A stretch of DNA of 43,636 nt from assembly GCA_012719545.1 (NCBI GenBank), contig JAAYAD010000090.1, forward strand, positions 1-43,636, read 5' to 3'. The first letter of the stretch is position 1, and each line of letters begins with the position of its first letter. The position numbers and the translations under genes are program-made. Below are positions 33,843 through 42,791 of the stretch, in pieces. The notes beneath the pieces were generated by a model. That model was not told the DNA's origin. It was given only the letters and a program-made list of their open reading frames with translations, and did no database searches. The stretch is from Clostridiaceae bacterium (GTDB taxonomy: Bacteria; Bacillota; Clostridia; DSM-8532).

Positions 33843-34442
33843 TTATATGATGCTCTCTTCCTTTAAATAATTCCTCAGTGTTTTTGAGCCGCGGAACAAA
33901 TGGGCACGGAAGCCAACCTTTTTAGCTCCTTCAATATTCTGGGGCAGGTCGTCAATAAAAAGGCATTCGCTGCTTTTTAGATTAAACTTGGTTAAAAGGC
34001 GTCTGTAAATGGCAGGATCAGGCTTCAACAGTCTTTCTTTGGCTGAAATCAGATAGCCGTCAAAGTGGCGGAACATATCAACCTTATTGTAATAGTTGTA
34101 AAAGCGAAGGCTTGTGTTGGACAATAGATATATCTTGTAATCCTTTTCCTTCAGATCCTCAATTAAGTCCGGCATGCCTTCAATGGGAGTCAGAATGGAA
34201 TGCCACTTATCCATTGCTGTTTTCACTTGTTCAGAATACTGCGGAATCCTTGAGCTAACACGTTTTACAGCTTCCTCATCCGTAATCTCTCCGGCATCCA
34301 GCATAATCCATTCGGGACCATAGAACAATTCATTTAAGACCGCAGACGCTGCAGCTTCATCCTGAATAACTGATTTTACATATTCAACAGGGTTATATGC
34401 CAGTAAAACATTCCCCATGTCAAAAACAATATTCTTTATCAT
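33843..34442 (-). CDS. HAD-superfamily phosphatase (YihX-like)
   Basis: This 199-residue haloacid dehalogenase-like hydrolase has motif I FDMGNV (nucleophile Asp8), with Gly in place of the usual second Asp, as in the sugar phosphatase YihX. Motif II is LLSNTS near residue 102 and motif IV is LFIDDLPQNIEGA near 160; the cap is helical. YihX hydrolyses alpha-glucose-1-phosphate; substrate here is inferred, not shown. The start at 34442 is favoured by GGGGAG; an ATG four codons earlier lies only one base after the response-regulator stop. It is the last gene of a leftward set of transporter and two-component genes, and its role may be dephosphorylating an imported or sensed sugar phosphate. Confidence 0.85.
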   Translation of the reverse strand: MIKNIVFDMGNVLLAYNPVEYVKSVIQDEAAASAVLNELFYGPEWIMLDAGEITDEEAVKRVSSRIPQYSEQVKTAMDKWHSILTPIEGMPDLIEDLKEKDYKIYLLSNTSLRFYNYYNKVDMFRHFDGYLISAKERLLKPDPAIYRRLLTKFNLKSSECLFIDDLPQNIEGAKKVGFRAHLFRGSKTLRNYLKEESII

Positions 34443-34455
34443 AAAACTCCCCATT

Positions 34456-35241
34456 TTACTCTAATTTTTCTCTGAATTCCTTGGGCGTAACACCTACCAG
34501 TTTTTTAAAAATCACGCTGAAATAATGCTGATCTTTATACCCTATCATGTTGGCAACCTCATAGATTTTCTTGTCAGGCTGCCTTAGGAATTCGCATGCT
34601 TTTTTTATTCGGTAGTAGGTGAGATAATCGCCGAAGGTCTGGCCTACCTCATTTTTAAACAAACGGCTTAAATACCCTTCGCTGATATAGAGGCTCTCGG
34701 CCACGCTTTTTACGTTTATGTCTTTATAATAATTATGTTTTATATATCTGATTGCACGGGCGACATAGTCGTCCTTCTTTTCATCCAGAAGATATTCCTT
34801 AAACAGCATGACTTTGCTTTCAGTCATATCTTCCATCTTATTCTGGATTTTATTGATTCTCTGTTTGTCCCGCACTGCGCTGCATGCATTTTCCAACGCA
34901 TGAACCAAATCATCGTCGTCAATTGGCTTAACCAAAAAATCACACACGCCCAGCTTTACAGCCTGTCTTGCATTTTCAAAGTCACTGTATCCGGAAATTA
35001 TAATAAACACAGGGTCCAGATCATTCTCTTTGACCTTTTTTATCATTCCTATTCCGTCAAGACCGGGCATGCGGACGTCGGTTAATACGATGTCGGGTTT
35101 AAGCTTCAGTATCTTTTCCAGGCCCTCTATGCCGTTTGATGCCTCTCCCACCACCTCACAATCAAATCTCTCCCAGTCAGTTGTGAGAATCAGGCCTTTT
35201 TTTACCAATGCTTCATCCTCAACCACCACTACTCTAATCAT
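34456..35241 (-). CDS. YesN/AraC-type response regulator
   Basis: This 261-residue two-component response regulator has a receiver domain (1-120) with acidic pocket VEDE, phospho-acceptor Asp55 in IVLTDVRMPG and KPIDDDD. It is followed by an AraC-type double helix-turn-helix (about 160-261) ending YKDQHYFSVIFKKLVGVTPKEFREK. The start at 35241 overlaps the kinase stop by eight bases, with GGAGG 11 bases away, so coupled translation is likely; a GTG six codons earlier has no ribosome binding site. The partner is the YesM kinase upstream. Regulators of this kind control nearby sugar or sugar-phosphate transporters; the adjacent SBP-ATPase-permease genes are the obvious target. Confidence 0.93.
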   Translation of the reverse strand: MIRVVVVEDEALVKKGLILTTDWERFDCEVVGEASNGIEGLEKILKLKPDIVLTDVRMPGLDGIGMIKKVKENDLDPVFIIISGYSDFENARQAVKLGVCDFLVKPIDDDDLVHALENACSAVRDKQRINKIQNKMEDMTESKVMLFKEYLLDEKKDDYVARAIRYIKHNYYKDINVKSVAESLYISEGYLSRLFKNEVGQTFGDYLTYYRIKKACEFLRQPDKKIYEVANMIGYKDQHYFSVIFKKLVGVTPKEFREKLE

Positions 35242-37021
35242 TATCTGTCTGTCCTCCACTGTCTCTGATTAAAGTATTCCAATATGGCAATACAATACGT
35301 GTCACGGTACCGGTATCCAGGCTACTTTCAATGGTAAGTCCGTATTCTTTTCCGTAATATAATTTTATCCTTTTATCAACATTGGATAAGCCAATGCTGT
35401 CCTTTCCCCTGCTTTTTTCCGTTTCAGGGTACTGCATCATGTCCCGGATCTGCCGCAATTTGTCCTCACTCATTCCGACACCGTCATCTTTTACCTCAAA
35501 AAAGATTTTATTATCCTCAAGCCAGCCCCTGATATTAAGAGTGGCTTTGCCTACCTTATCCTCAATACCGTGTATAATTGCATTTTCCACTATGGGCTGA
35601 ATAATGAATTTAGGAATTCTGCAGGGCATAATTTCCTCATCTATGTCTATGTTGGCCTCAAATTTATCATCGTACCTTATTTTTTGTATGGAAATATAGC
35701 TTTCAACCAGCCTTACTTCTTCATAAACGTGAACAAAATCCTTTTTGTTGTTTATGCTGTATTTAAGAAGTTTTCCAAGCTGTGAAACAATCTGTACAAT
35801 CTCGTCAATTCCATTGAGCTTGGCAAGCCATTTTACTGAATCCAAAGTATTATACAGAAAATGAGGATTTATCTGCGCGTACAAAGCCTTAATTTCAGAA
35901 AGCCTCAGCCTGTTCTGCTTTTCAAGATCGGTTCTGTGAAGCTCGTTAAGTTTGTCCAGCATATGATTAAGGCTGTTTCCTATATATCCGAATTCATCAT
36001 TGCCGCTAAGCTCCACCCTGGAATCAATATCCCCGCTCTGAACCTTATTCATTGTATTGACTATGGCTTTCATGGGCCTTGTCAGATTACTGACCAGAAG
36101 CAATGACAGGATGAGACACAGCAAAATAGATACAAATGCAATAACAACTGTTGTCACCATAATATAGTTGTTATTCATCTTTACCAATTCAAGCGGAACT
36201 GAAGCAATGACCGTAATGGGATACTGGCCTTCAGTCGAAGTCCATGTAATTAATCTTGTCGGCTCCTCAAGCACTAATCCCCGGTCATTTCCTGCATCCT
36301 TCATTATGCTGCGAAATTCGTTGCTTAAGAAGATGCTGTTATTAAAAATTTCGTTGTAAATGAGGTAATAGTTCTTATCCATGACCGCATAACGGATTGA
36401 AATTGAGGCGTTTGCAAGATTAGTTGCGGTTTTTATAACATCTTCAGGTATGTCAATAATGGCATAGGCTATAATTTTATCGCCTTTTCTGATGCTTTGA
36501 CCAATAGCAATTGAATTGAATTTTCCATTATCCATTAAATACCTGTTGGAATAGACCACGACATCTTTTGAAGTGCCAAGCTCTCGGAAAATACCCCAGC
36601 CGCCCCGATTTCTCACATTATATTTTTTTGGAATCTGACTGGTAGATATTTCAAAGCTTCCGTCTGCTTTTATCAAATGCATGGAAACCATTGACGATTT
36701 GCCCGCAAGCAGCATGAACATTTTATTGTAAATAACAGTACTGATTTCTTCAGATATGCTTCCACTCAATGCTTCAATAATTTCACTGTCCCCGCAGAAA
36801 TATGAAAGAGCTAGCTTATACTCAGCAATGGTTAATTCAATATTGCTGCTTACCGTGTCAACAATATTGGCGGCCTGTTTCTCAAGATTTGACATTGAAA
36901 TATCGGAAGAAATAAAGTGAGTAAGCGTTCCGAGTACAGCAACAGGCAGTATACTGAGAAAAGCAAAGCATACAAACAACTTTGTAAAAAAACTCATACT
37001 TTTCTTTTTTGCGGAACGCAT
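35234..37021 (-). CDS. YesM-type sensor histidine kinase
   Basis: This membrane sensor kinase has 595 residues with a first helix near 12-36, an extracellular sensor domain (about 37-280, Cache-like), a second helix near 285-308 (ITVVIAFVSILLCLILSLLL), a HAMP domain (about 308-365), and the His_kinase region with INPHFLYNTLDSV, where H387 is the phosphorylated residue. A HATPase domain follows (IVENAIIHGIEDKVG, DDGVGMS, GIGLSN-like GKDSIGLSNV). Such kinases often sense sugars directly or through a neighbouring binding protein. The start at 37021 (MRSAKKKS) follows GGGTGAT; a TTG four codons earlier is less likely. It lies after the permease gene and before the coupled response regulator. Confidence 0.93.
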   Translation of the reverse strand: MRSAKKKSMSFFTKLFVCFAFLSILPVAVLGTLTHFISSDISMSNLEKQAANIVDTVSSNIELTIAEYKLALSYFCGDSEIIEALSGSISEEISTVIYNKMFMLLAGKSSMVSMHLIKADGSFEISTSQIPKKYNVRNRGGWGIFRELGTSKDVVVYSNRYLMDNGKFNSIAIGQSIRKGDKIIAYAIIDIPEDVIKTATNLANASISIRYAVMDKNYYLIYNEIFNNSIFLSNEFRSIMKDAGNDRGLVLEEPTRLITWTSTEGQYPITVIASVPLELVKMNNNYIMVTTVVIAFVSILLCLILSLLLVSNLTRPMKAIVNTMNKVQSGDIDSRVELSGNDEFGYIGNSLNHMLDKLNELHRTDLEKQNRLRLSEIKALYAQINPHFLYNTLDSVKWLAKLNGIDEIVQIVSQLGKLLKYSINNKKDFVHVYEEVRLVESYISIQKIRYDDKFEANIDIDEEIMPCRIPKFIIQPIVENAIIHGIEDKVGKATLNIRGWLEDNKIFFEVKDDGVGMSEDKLRQIRDMMQYPETEKSRGKDSIGLSNVDKRIKLYYGKEYGLTIESSLDTGTVTRIVLPYWNTLIRDSGGQTDND

Positions 37022-37062
37022 TACATCACCCAATCAACTCCTGATATTCTTGAAATTTGTGC

Positions 37063-37079
37063 TTCCTTAATTTAAGGAA
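37063..37079. promoter_or_regulatory. palindrome upstream of the kinase gene
   Basis: TTCCTTAA-T-TTAAGGAA has perfect 8-bp arms around a single base, too tight for a hairpin but good for a dimeric DNA-binding protein. It sits 42 bases before the kinase start, in a 115-bp gap after the permease gene, and could control a separate promoter for the sensor genes. Confidence 0.35.
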
Positions 37080-37136
37080 TATTAGGAGTATTATTAATTT
37101 AGCAAATTTTCAGCTTTTTTATTATATCATAGAATC

Positions 37137-38798
37137 TTATACCACAGAAACCTTGCCCTTGCTTACCCTGTTGAACAGTACCAGAGAAAGCATGGTGGTA
37201 ACTGTGAGTATGGATGCCAGTGCAGCCGCAGTACCATAGTTTGAACGAACTACTTCTGTGTATATTGAAACAGAAATGGTCGCGGTCTTTCCACCATAGA
37301 GCATAATACTTGAGCTAAGCTCGTTGATGGTGGTAATCCAGCTTAAGATAGCTCCGGAAAGCACGCCAGGCGCCATCATGGGAGCGGTAATCTTGAAGAA
37401 TGTCTTCATGGGCGATACGCCAAGGTTAATTGAAGCTTCTTCAATACTGGGGTCAATCTGGTACAGTATGGCAGTACTTGAACGTACGGTGTGTGGCATC
37501 TTTCTTATAACATATGCGATTATCATTATAGCCGCTGTACCTGATAGCATCAAAGGCGGCTTGTTGAATGCAACCAGCATGCTTACGCCAAGCACCGCTC
37601 CGGGAATAACGTATGGCAGCATGACCAGAACGTCCAGCATCCCCGTTGTCTTGCTCTTCCTTTTAACAAAGAGATATGACAGAAGCATACCGAAAACTAC
37701 TATAATGGCAATTGCAATAAAGGAGAATATAAAGGTATTTGCAATATTTTTCGGTATCTTGTAGAAAATCTTTTCGTAGCTTCCCAGGCTGAATCCTTCT
37801 ACAAAAATAGGTCCATTGGTTTTTATAAAGGATGTAACTATAACCACTACCTGAGGCAGGAACGCAAGTATTGTCACAAACATGCACAGAGATGTCAGCA
37901 AAAGCTTTTTGCCTTTGGAAACCTCAATAACTGCCGGAGGACGGGTTGCATTCATCATGTAGTTCTTGCGCGAAATAACGTACTTCTGAAGCAGAAGAAC
38001 CGTTGTTGAGCAAAGGATTACTATTATACTGAGAGCGCCTGCCATATTGGCATTACCGCCCATTTCACTCATAAACTCCTCATAAACCAGAACAGGCAGC
38101 ACTTTGTAGCCTTCTCCTATGAGCATCGGTGTACCAAAGTCGGCCAAAGAGGACATAAATACCATAATTGCGCTGGCACCTAAGGTAGGCATAATTACAG
38201 GAAGGGTTATGGTAAGAATCCTTCTTAACTTGCCCGAGCCCAGATTTTCCGCCGCCTCTTCCAGGGAACGGTCAATGCTCTTTAATGCACCTGAAACATA
38301 CAGGTAAACATATGGGAAGTACTTAAGGGTAAATACCAGTACTATGCCGCCAAAGCCGTAAATGGGAGGTATGGTAATTCCTATTTTTTCAAACAATTTA
38401 GTAACAAAGCCGTTTCTTCCAAGCAATACTATCCAGGAATACGCACCAATGAAGGGTGGTGACATCAAAGACATAATAACAAGTATATCTATGGTCTTCT
38501 TAAGCCATATATTATATCTGGTTGTTATGTATGCCATGGGCACACCAAGCAAAATTGCAAAAACTGTAGTGATTCCCGATGTGGCAAAGCTGTTTTTCAG
38601 TGTCCTGTAATAATAGGCTTTGGTGAAAAAGGTTTTAAAGTATTTAAGCGTAAATCCGCCTTTGTTATCGCTGATGCTCAGGAAAAAGAGCCTGAAGGTA
38701 GGATACACCAAAAATACTATCAGAAGCACTATGGCGGTGTATTTGACAATAGACCAGAAGTCAAAGCGAAGTTTAAATTTGCCAGCCTTTGCCGTCAT
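37137..38798 (-). CDS. double-length ABC permease (AfuB/FbpB/PhnU-like)
   Basis: This is a fused two-domain permease (553 residues, about twelve helices) of the group that includes iron(III), 2-aminoethylphosphonate and AfuABC hexose-phosphate importers. Each half has its coupling loop: EEAAENLGSGKLRRILTITLP near residue 185 and EEASINLGVSPMKTFFKITAP near 475. One chain replaces the usual permease dimer. Its gene overlaps the ATPase gene by four bases (ATGA), so the two are translationally coupled. The kinase gene follows after 115 bases. Substrate class depends on the binding protein, which lacks the iron-binding tyrosine pair. Confidence 0.9.
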   Translation of the reverse strand: MTAKAGKFKLRFDFWSIVKYTAIVLLIVFLVYPTFRLFFLSISDNKGGFTLKYFKTFFTKAYYYRTLKNSFATSGITTVFAILLGVPMAYITTRYNIWLKKTIDILVIMSLMSPPFIGAYSWIVLLGRNGFVTKLFEKIGITIPPIYGFGGIVLVFTLKYFPYVYLYVSGALKSIDRSLEEAAENLGSGKLRRILTITLPVIMPTLGASAIMVFMSSLADFGTPMLIGEGYKVLPVLVYEEFMSEMGGNANMAGALSIIVILCSTTVLLLQKYVISRKNYMMNATRPPAVIEVSKGKKLLLTSLCMFVTILAFLPQVVVIVTSFIKTNGPIFVEGFSLGSYEKIFYKIPKNIANTFIFSFIAIAIIVVFGMLLSYLFVKRKSKTTGMLDVLVMLPYVIPGAVLGVSMLVAFNKPPLMLSGTAAIMIIAYVIRKMPHTVRSSTAILYQIDPSIEEASINLGVSPMKTFFKITAPMMAPGVLSGAILSWITTINELSSSIMLYGGKTATISVSIYTEVVRSNYGTAAALASILTVTTMLSLVLFNRVSKGKVSVV

Positions 38799-39889
38799 GA
38801 CACCACCTCCGTGCCATCCTGAGTAAATACATTGATCTTGTTGGTGTCAAAGGTTAAACTTACTTTCTCACCTATGGGCCTTACAAATTCAATATCCTTG
38901 GTATATTCGTTGACATTAACTGTCTGCCCGTTTGAAAGTTCAACCTCATAGGCGACAAAGTCACCCAGGAAGGTATACATCTGAATTTCACCGGATATGC
39001 CTGGTTCATTTGCATCTTTTATAATAAACTGCTCGGGTCTTATTGAAATCTGTACCGGGCCTGTGATATTCTTCTTAAGCTTCATTGAGAACTCAAGTCC
39101 GGCATTAAGCTTAATGTTAGCTGTCATGTCGCCATCAATTTTGGTTACTGTTCCGTCAATGAAGTTGGATGTACCTATAAAGCCTGCAACAAAAATGTTT
39201 TCCGGTTTCTGGTATATGGTTGTGGGTTTATCCACCTGCATGAGGCGGCCCTTATTCATAATTGCAATTCTGTCGGAAATGGCCAGTGCCTCTTCCTGAT
39301 CATGGGTTACATAAATTGTTGTGATGTTCAATTCCTTCTGCAGTTTGCGAATTACTGTTCTCATCTGTATACGAAGCTTTGCGTCAAGGTTGGACAAGGG
39401 CTCGTCCATAAGAAGCACTCCGGGCTTTATTACAATGGCCCTTGCAAGAGCAACACGCTGCTGCTGGCCTCCCGACAGCTCAGAAGGTTTTCTGTTTTTA
39501 AGGTCTTCAATCTGGACTGTTTTAAGGGCCTCCATAACACGGGTATGAATTTCATCCTTTGGTACTTTGCGCGCCTTAAGTCCATAGGCGACATTATCAT
39601 AAACATTTAGGTGCGGGAAAATGGCATAGTTCTGGAACACCATACCCACATCACGTTTATGAGCATCAATATTGTTAATTAATTTATCGCCAAAAAATAT
39701 CTTTCCTTCGTCTATGGAATTAAATCCGGCAATCATGCGAAGAAGAGTTGTCTTTCCGCATCCGGACGGTCCAAGAAGAGTAAAGAATTCACCTTCCTTT
39801 ATGTCGAGGGAGACATCGTTAACTGCAGTAAAATCTCCATATCTCTTTATAACATTGCATATTTTTACATTATAACTCAAATCATTCAT
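38795..39889 (-). CDS. ABC transporter ATPase with TOBE-type regulatory domain (PotA/FbpC family)
   Basis: This is the ATPase for the adjacent double permease. The 364-residue protein has Walker A GPSGCGKTT at 40-48, Q-loop VFQNYAIFPHLNV, signature LSGGQQQR near 139, Walker B VLLMDEPLSNLD and the switch YVTHDQEEAL. The region after residue 235 forms a TOBE-like domain (TSNFIDGTVTKIDGD, ISIRPEQFIIKD). Length and motifs fit the iron/spermidine/phosphonate/sugar-phosphate group. The start (MNDLSYNVKIC) lies 133 bases after the binding-protein gene, across a stem-loop. The stop overlaps the permease start (ATGA). Confidence 0.93.
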   Translation of the reverse strand: MNDLSYNVKICNVIKRYGDFTAVNDVSLDIKEGEFFTLLGPSGCGKTTLLRMIAGFNSIDEGKIFFGDKLINNIDAHKRDVGMVFQNYAIFPHLNVYDNVAYGLKARKVPKDEIHTRVMEALKTVQIEDLKNRKPSELSGGQQQRVALARAIVIKPGVLLMDEPLSNLDAKLRIQMRTVIRKLQKELNITTIYVTHDQEEALAISDRIAIMNKGRLMQVDKPTTIYQKPENIFVAGFIGTSNFIDGTVTKIDGDMTANIKLNAGLEFSMKLKKNITGPVQISIRPEQFIIKDANEPGISGEIQMYTFLGDFVAYEVELSNGQTVNVNEYTKDIEFVRPIGEKVSLTFDTNKINVFTQDGTEVVS

Positions 39890-39949
39890 CCCCTCTAATA
39901 TTTTTGCGTTAATGCGACAGCTGCAATAAATTTTACTTTTTTAAGTAAA

Positions 39950-39988
39950 CTGCGTGCAGACGCAGTATTTATTGACATCGGCACGCAG
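39950..39988 (-). other. intercistronic stem-loop between binding protein and ATPase
   Basis: CTGCGTGC (39950-39957) pairs with GCACGCAG (39981-39988) around a 23-nt loop. Flanking A/T positions extend the stem with a one-base bulge, and TTTACTT follows leftward. It lies 33 bases after the binding-protein stop. It may be a weak attenuator or stabiliser setting a high binding-protein to membrane-subunit ratio. Confidence 0.65.
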
Positions 39989-40021
39989 CTTTTAAAATTC
40001 TTTTGTAATATTTAAGCTAGA

Positions 40022-41080
40022 TTAGTCAATAATGACTTCCTTCCATTTGTTCATGATATCTTCCTTCTGAGATGAAGCCCAGCTGAAGTCATAATCTACA
40101 AGCTTAACTTCGCTCATCGGAGGCAGACCCTCGGGTGGATCTATGTCCAGACGTACGCCTCTTCTCATGTGGTTGGCTGCCATCATGCTCTGGCATTCCT
40201 TGCTAAGTACGAAGTTCAGGAAAGCTTCAGCATTTTCTCTGTTCTTGCTGCCCTTAACGAGAGCTATTCCGTCGGGAACTGCTGAGGTTCCTTCTTCAGG
40301 ATATATGATACCAACGTCTGCTCCTGCGATTACATACTTAACAGCTTCTTTTTCGAGAGTAAGACCAACTGCGAATTCGCCGTCAGCTACCTTCTTGTAA
40401 ACGTCGCCGGAAGAACCGAGAATCTTGCCGTCAAGATTATCTACAAACTTGTCAATAAACTCCCAGCCTTTGCCGTCATCCTTACCAAATGCTGTAAGCA
40501 TTGTGCAGAGAATTGTGTAGGATGAACCTGATCTTGCTGGGTCGGCGTAAGCAATTTTGCCTTTGAATTTAGGATCAAGGAGATCTGCCCAACCCTTTGG
40601 AACATCGTTTTCACTTACAAGCTTCTTGTTGTACATAATAACCATCGGAAGCGGAGATTCGCCAGTCCAGAGATTATCGCTGCTTACATAGTTCTTGTCT
40701 ATCTGATCAATATCTGCAGGTATGAATTTCTCAAAGTATTGGCTGTAAGCTGCCAGTGAGTCGGCGCCGCCGCCCCAGAACACGTCAGCCTGAGGATTTG
40801 CACTTTCAGCTTCAATTCTCTTTAAAAGCTCACCGGTACCAGCTGCAACAATGTTAACTGTAATTCCGGTTTTTTCCTGGAATTCCTTAACGCCGTCATT
40901 CAGCGGATCAGAAGGGTGAGGAGAATAAACAGTAACCTCTTTTGAAGCCGGCTTGGGCTCAGGAGTGCTGCTATCGGTAGGAGTTGCGGTGTTGCCCGGA
41001 TTGCTGGATGAGCCGCCGCATCCTGCCAATGTACCGGCAATCAAGATAACTGTTAAAAGAATGGTAAGAAATTTTTTCAT
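40022..41080 (-). CDS. AfuA/FbpA-fold substrate-binding lipoprotein, probably not an iron binder
   Basis: This extracellular binding lipoprotein has 352 residues, with signal peptide MKKFLTILL and lipobox LAGC, Cys21. It has the fold marks of the iron/aminoethylphosphonate/AfuA group: VTVYSPHPSDPLNDGVKEFQEKTGI, the PQADVFWGGGADSL strand and KGWADLLDPKFKGKIAYADPARSGSSYT. The consecutive tyrosines that ligate iron in FbpA-type proteins are absent near GLTLEKEAVKYVIAG. This region resembles AfuA and phosphonate binders instead, and RSGSS and GGGAD are plausible phosphate-contacting loops. The start at 41080 has AAGGAGG and the signal peptide. It heads the set ending in YesMN and a HAD phosphatase, so a sugar phosphate or other organophosphate ligand is inferred. 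Confidence 0.88.
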   Translation of the reverse strand: MKKFLTILLTVILIAGTLAGCGGSSSNPGNTATPTDSSTPEPKPASKEVTVYSPHPSDPLNDGVKEFQEKTGITVNIVAAGTGELLKRIEAESANPQADVFWGGGADSLAAYSQYFEKFIPADIDQIDKNYVSSDNLWTGESPLPMVIMYNKKLVSENDVPKGWADLLDPKFKGKIAYADPARSGSSYTILCTMLTAFGKDDGKGWEFIDKFVDNLDGKILGSSGDVYKKVADGEFAVGLTLEKEAVKYVIAGADVGIIYPEEGTSAVPDGIALVKGSKNRENAEAFLNFVLSKECQSMMAANHMRRGVRLDIDPPEGLPPMSEVKLVDYDFSWASSQKEDIMNKWKEVIID

Positions 41081-41269
41081 GGTTTTCCTTTCCTCCTTCA
41101 AAAATATAACTGGATTAAAATTTGGGAAAAACCTCTCGGTGATTTAAGTATGTCATTTAACACGAGCAAAAACAATACGACTATCCTGTACTTTTGTTTG
41201 TTATTGTGACATTTTACCTAAAAACAATCAAAATATGGCTTAAAACTGTACAAAATAATCAATTTTAAC

Positions 41270-41298
41270 TTGAAAAGAAAAATAGGCAGTGATAAAAT
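41270..41298 (+). promoter_or_regulatory. promoter of the phosphohexomutase gene
   Basis: TTGAAA (41270-41275) and TAAAAT (41293-41298) are spaced 17 bp, about 28 bases before the start codon; AAAGGAGGG lies between them and the ATG. Confidence 0.65.
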
Positions 41299-41325
41299 AA
41301 CCCCCATCAAAGGAGGGAATGTTCT

Positions 41326-42741
41326 ATGATTAAGTTCGGAACAGGAGGCTTTCGTGGAATCATCGGGGATGAATTTACCCGCGAAAATCTTGAAGTGCTT
41401 TCTTTTGCACTTGTTAAAATATTAAAAGAGAAAAACGAGGAAAAAAGTCCTGTTGTTATAGGCTATGACCGAAGGTTTTTGTCCGATCTGGCAGCAAAGT
41501 GGATTGCCTGCGTATTCGCCGCAGAAGGTATTGAGGTTCAATTAATCAATCATGATGCGCCAACTCCAATGATCATGTTTGAGGCTAAGAGAAAGAACTC
41601 ATTTTTTGGCCTGGCAGTTACCGCAAGCCACAATCCGGCGGAATACAACGGAGTAAAAGTCTTTACAAGAGGCGGAAGGGATGCCTCAAAAGAGGTTACC
41701 GATGAAATTGAAGCTCAGATTGCAAAACTTAATTTGTCTGAGTTAAAAACCATGGAATACAGTGAGGCAATTTCTGCGGGGCTGATAAAAGAAATAGACC
41801 CTCAGAATGACTACATAGACAGCATTTTACAGGTTATAGACACTACGGCAATTAAGAACGGAAATTTAAAAATCCTTCTTGACCCCATGTTTGGCGTAAG
41901 CCGTACTACACTGCAGACCATACTCCTTACATGCCGCTGCAATGTTGATGTTATGCACGACAGACACGATCCCTTGTTTGGCGGCAGGCTCCCCTCCCCA
42001 AGCATTAAAACCCTTGGATCCCTTTCCGGAAGAGTTGTTCAGGGCGGGTATGATCTTGGTATAGCAACAGATGGAGATGCCGACAGAATAGGCCTGATTG
42101 ACAGGGACGGAACCTTCATCCATCCCAATGATATTCTTGTACTGCTTTACTATTACCTTCATGAGTATAAAGGCTGGAAAGGCCCCGTTGTAAGAAATGT
42201 TGCCACCACCCACTGTCTTGACAGAATGGCCGAAAGTTTCGGCGAAAGGTGCTATGAGGTTCCCGTTGGCTTTAAGTACATTTCCTCTAAAATGGATGAG
42301 ACAAATGCCGTAATTGGCGGCGAATCCTCAGGTGGTTTAACAGTCCGCGGCCATATCCATGGCAAGGATGGCATTTATGCAGGCGCACTCCTCATTGAAA
42401 TGAGAAGCGTGCTTGGAAAGTCCTTTACAGAGATATTGGAGGACATCCATGAACGGTATGGAAACTTTGTCATGCATGAGTCAGATTTCCATATGACCCC
42501 CAAATACAAGGAAAAGCTTATGGGAATTCTTTTTGAGGACAAAAAGCTTCCGGAGTTCCCCTGGGAGATTGAAAAGGTTTCTTACCAGGACGGATGCAAG
42601 GTGTACTTTAAAAACGGTGGATGGATTATTTGCCGCTTTTCCGGTACAGAACCACTGCTTCGCATTTACAGTGAAATGGATAACAGTCAGGACGCAATTG
42701 AGAGCTGCCGCGTATTCAGAGATTTTCTCAATTTGAAATAA
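41326..42741 (+). CDS. phosphoglucomutase/phosphomannomutase family protein
   Basis: This cytosolic alpha-D-phosphohexomutase (471 residues) interconverts hexose-1- and hexose-6-phosphates through a phosphoserine. The catalytic Ser101 is in TASHNPAEYNG, the Mg-binding loop is DGDADRIG near residue 245, the sugar-specificity loop is GGESSGG near 327 and the phosphate-binding loop is RFSGTEPLLRIYSE near 440, so all four signature motifs are intact. Whether glucose, mannose or both are used cannot be decided from these motifs. It has its own promoter and ribosome binding site (AAAGGAGGG) and is divergent from the AfuA-like operon, with 245 bases between start codons. With the HAD phosphatase it gives this end of the window a sugar-phosphate theme. 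Confidence 0.93.
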   Translation: MIKFGTGGFRGIIGDEFTRENLEVLSFALVKILKEKNEEKSPVVIGYDRRFLSDLAAKWIACVFAAEGIEVQLINHDAPTPMIMFEAKRKNSFFGLAVTASHNPAEYNGVKVFTRGGRDASKEVTDEIEAQIAKLNLSELKTMEYSEAISAGLIKEIDPQNDYIDSILQVIDTTAIKNGNLKILLDPMFGVSRTTLQTILLTCRCNVDVMHDRHDPLFGGRLPSPSIKTLGSLSGRVVQGGYDLGIATDGDADRIGLIDRDGTFIHPNDILVLLYYYLHEYKGWKGPVVRNVATTHCLDRMAESFGERCYEVPVGFKYISSKMDETNAVIGGESSGGLTVRGHIHGKDGIYAGALLIEMRSVLGKSFTEILEDIHERYGNFVMHESDFHMTPKYKEKLMGILFEDKKLPEFPWEIEKVSYQDGCKVYFKNGGWIICRFSGTEPLLRIYSEMDNSQDAIESCRVFRDFLNLK

Positions 42742-42791
42742 AATCGCTTCACTTGAGAATTAAAACGGTTCAGTTTACGAAAAAATAACAA

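Noticed and set aside
40022..41080. Annotating the binding protein and its transporter as an iron(III) importer
   Set aside because: The general fold and permease type fit, but the paired tyrosines that hold iron in FbpA-type proteins are missing and the neighbours are sugar-phosphate-like.
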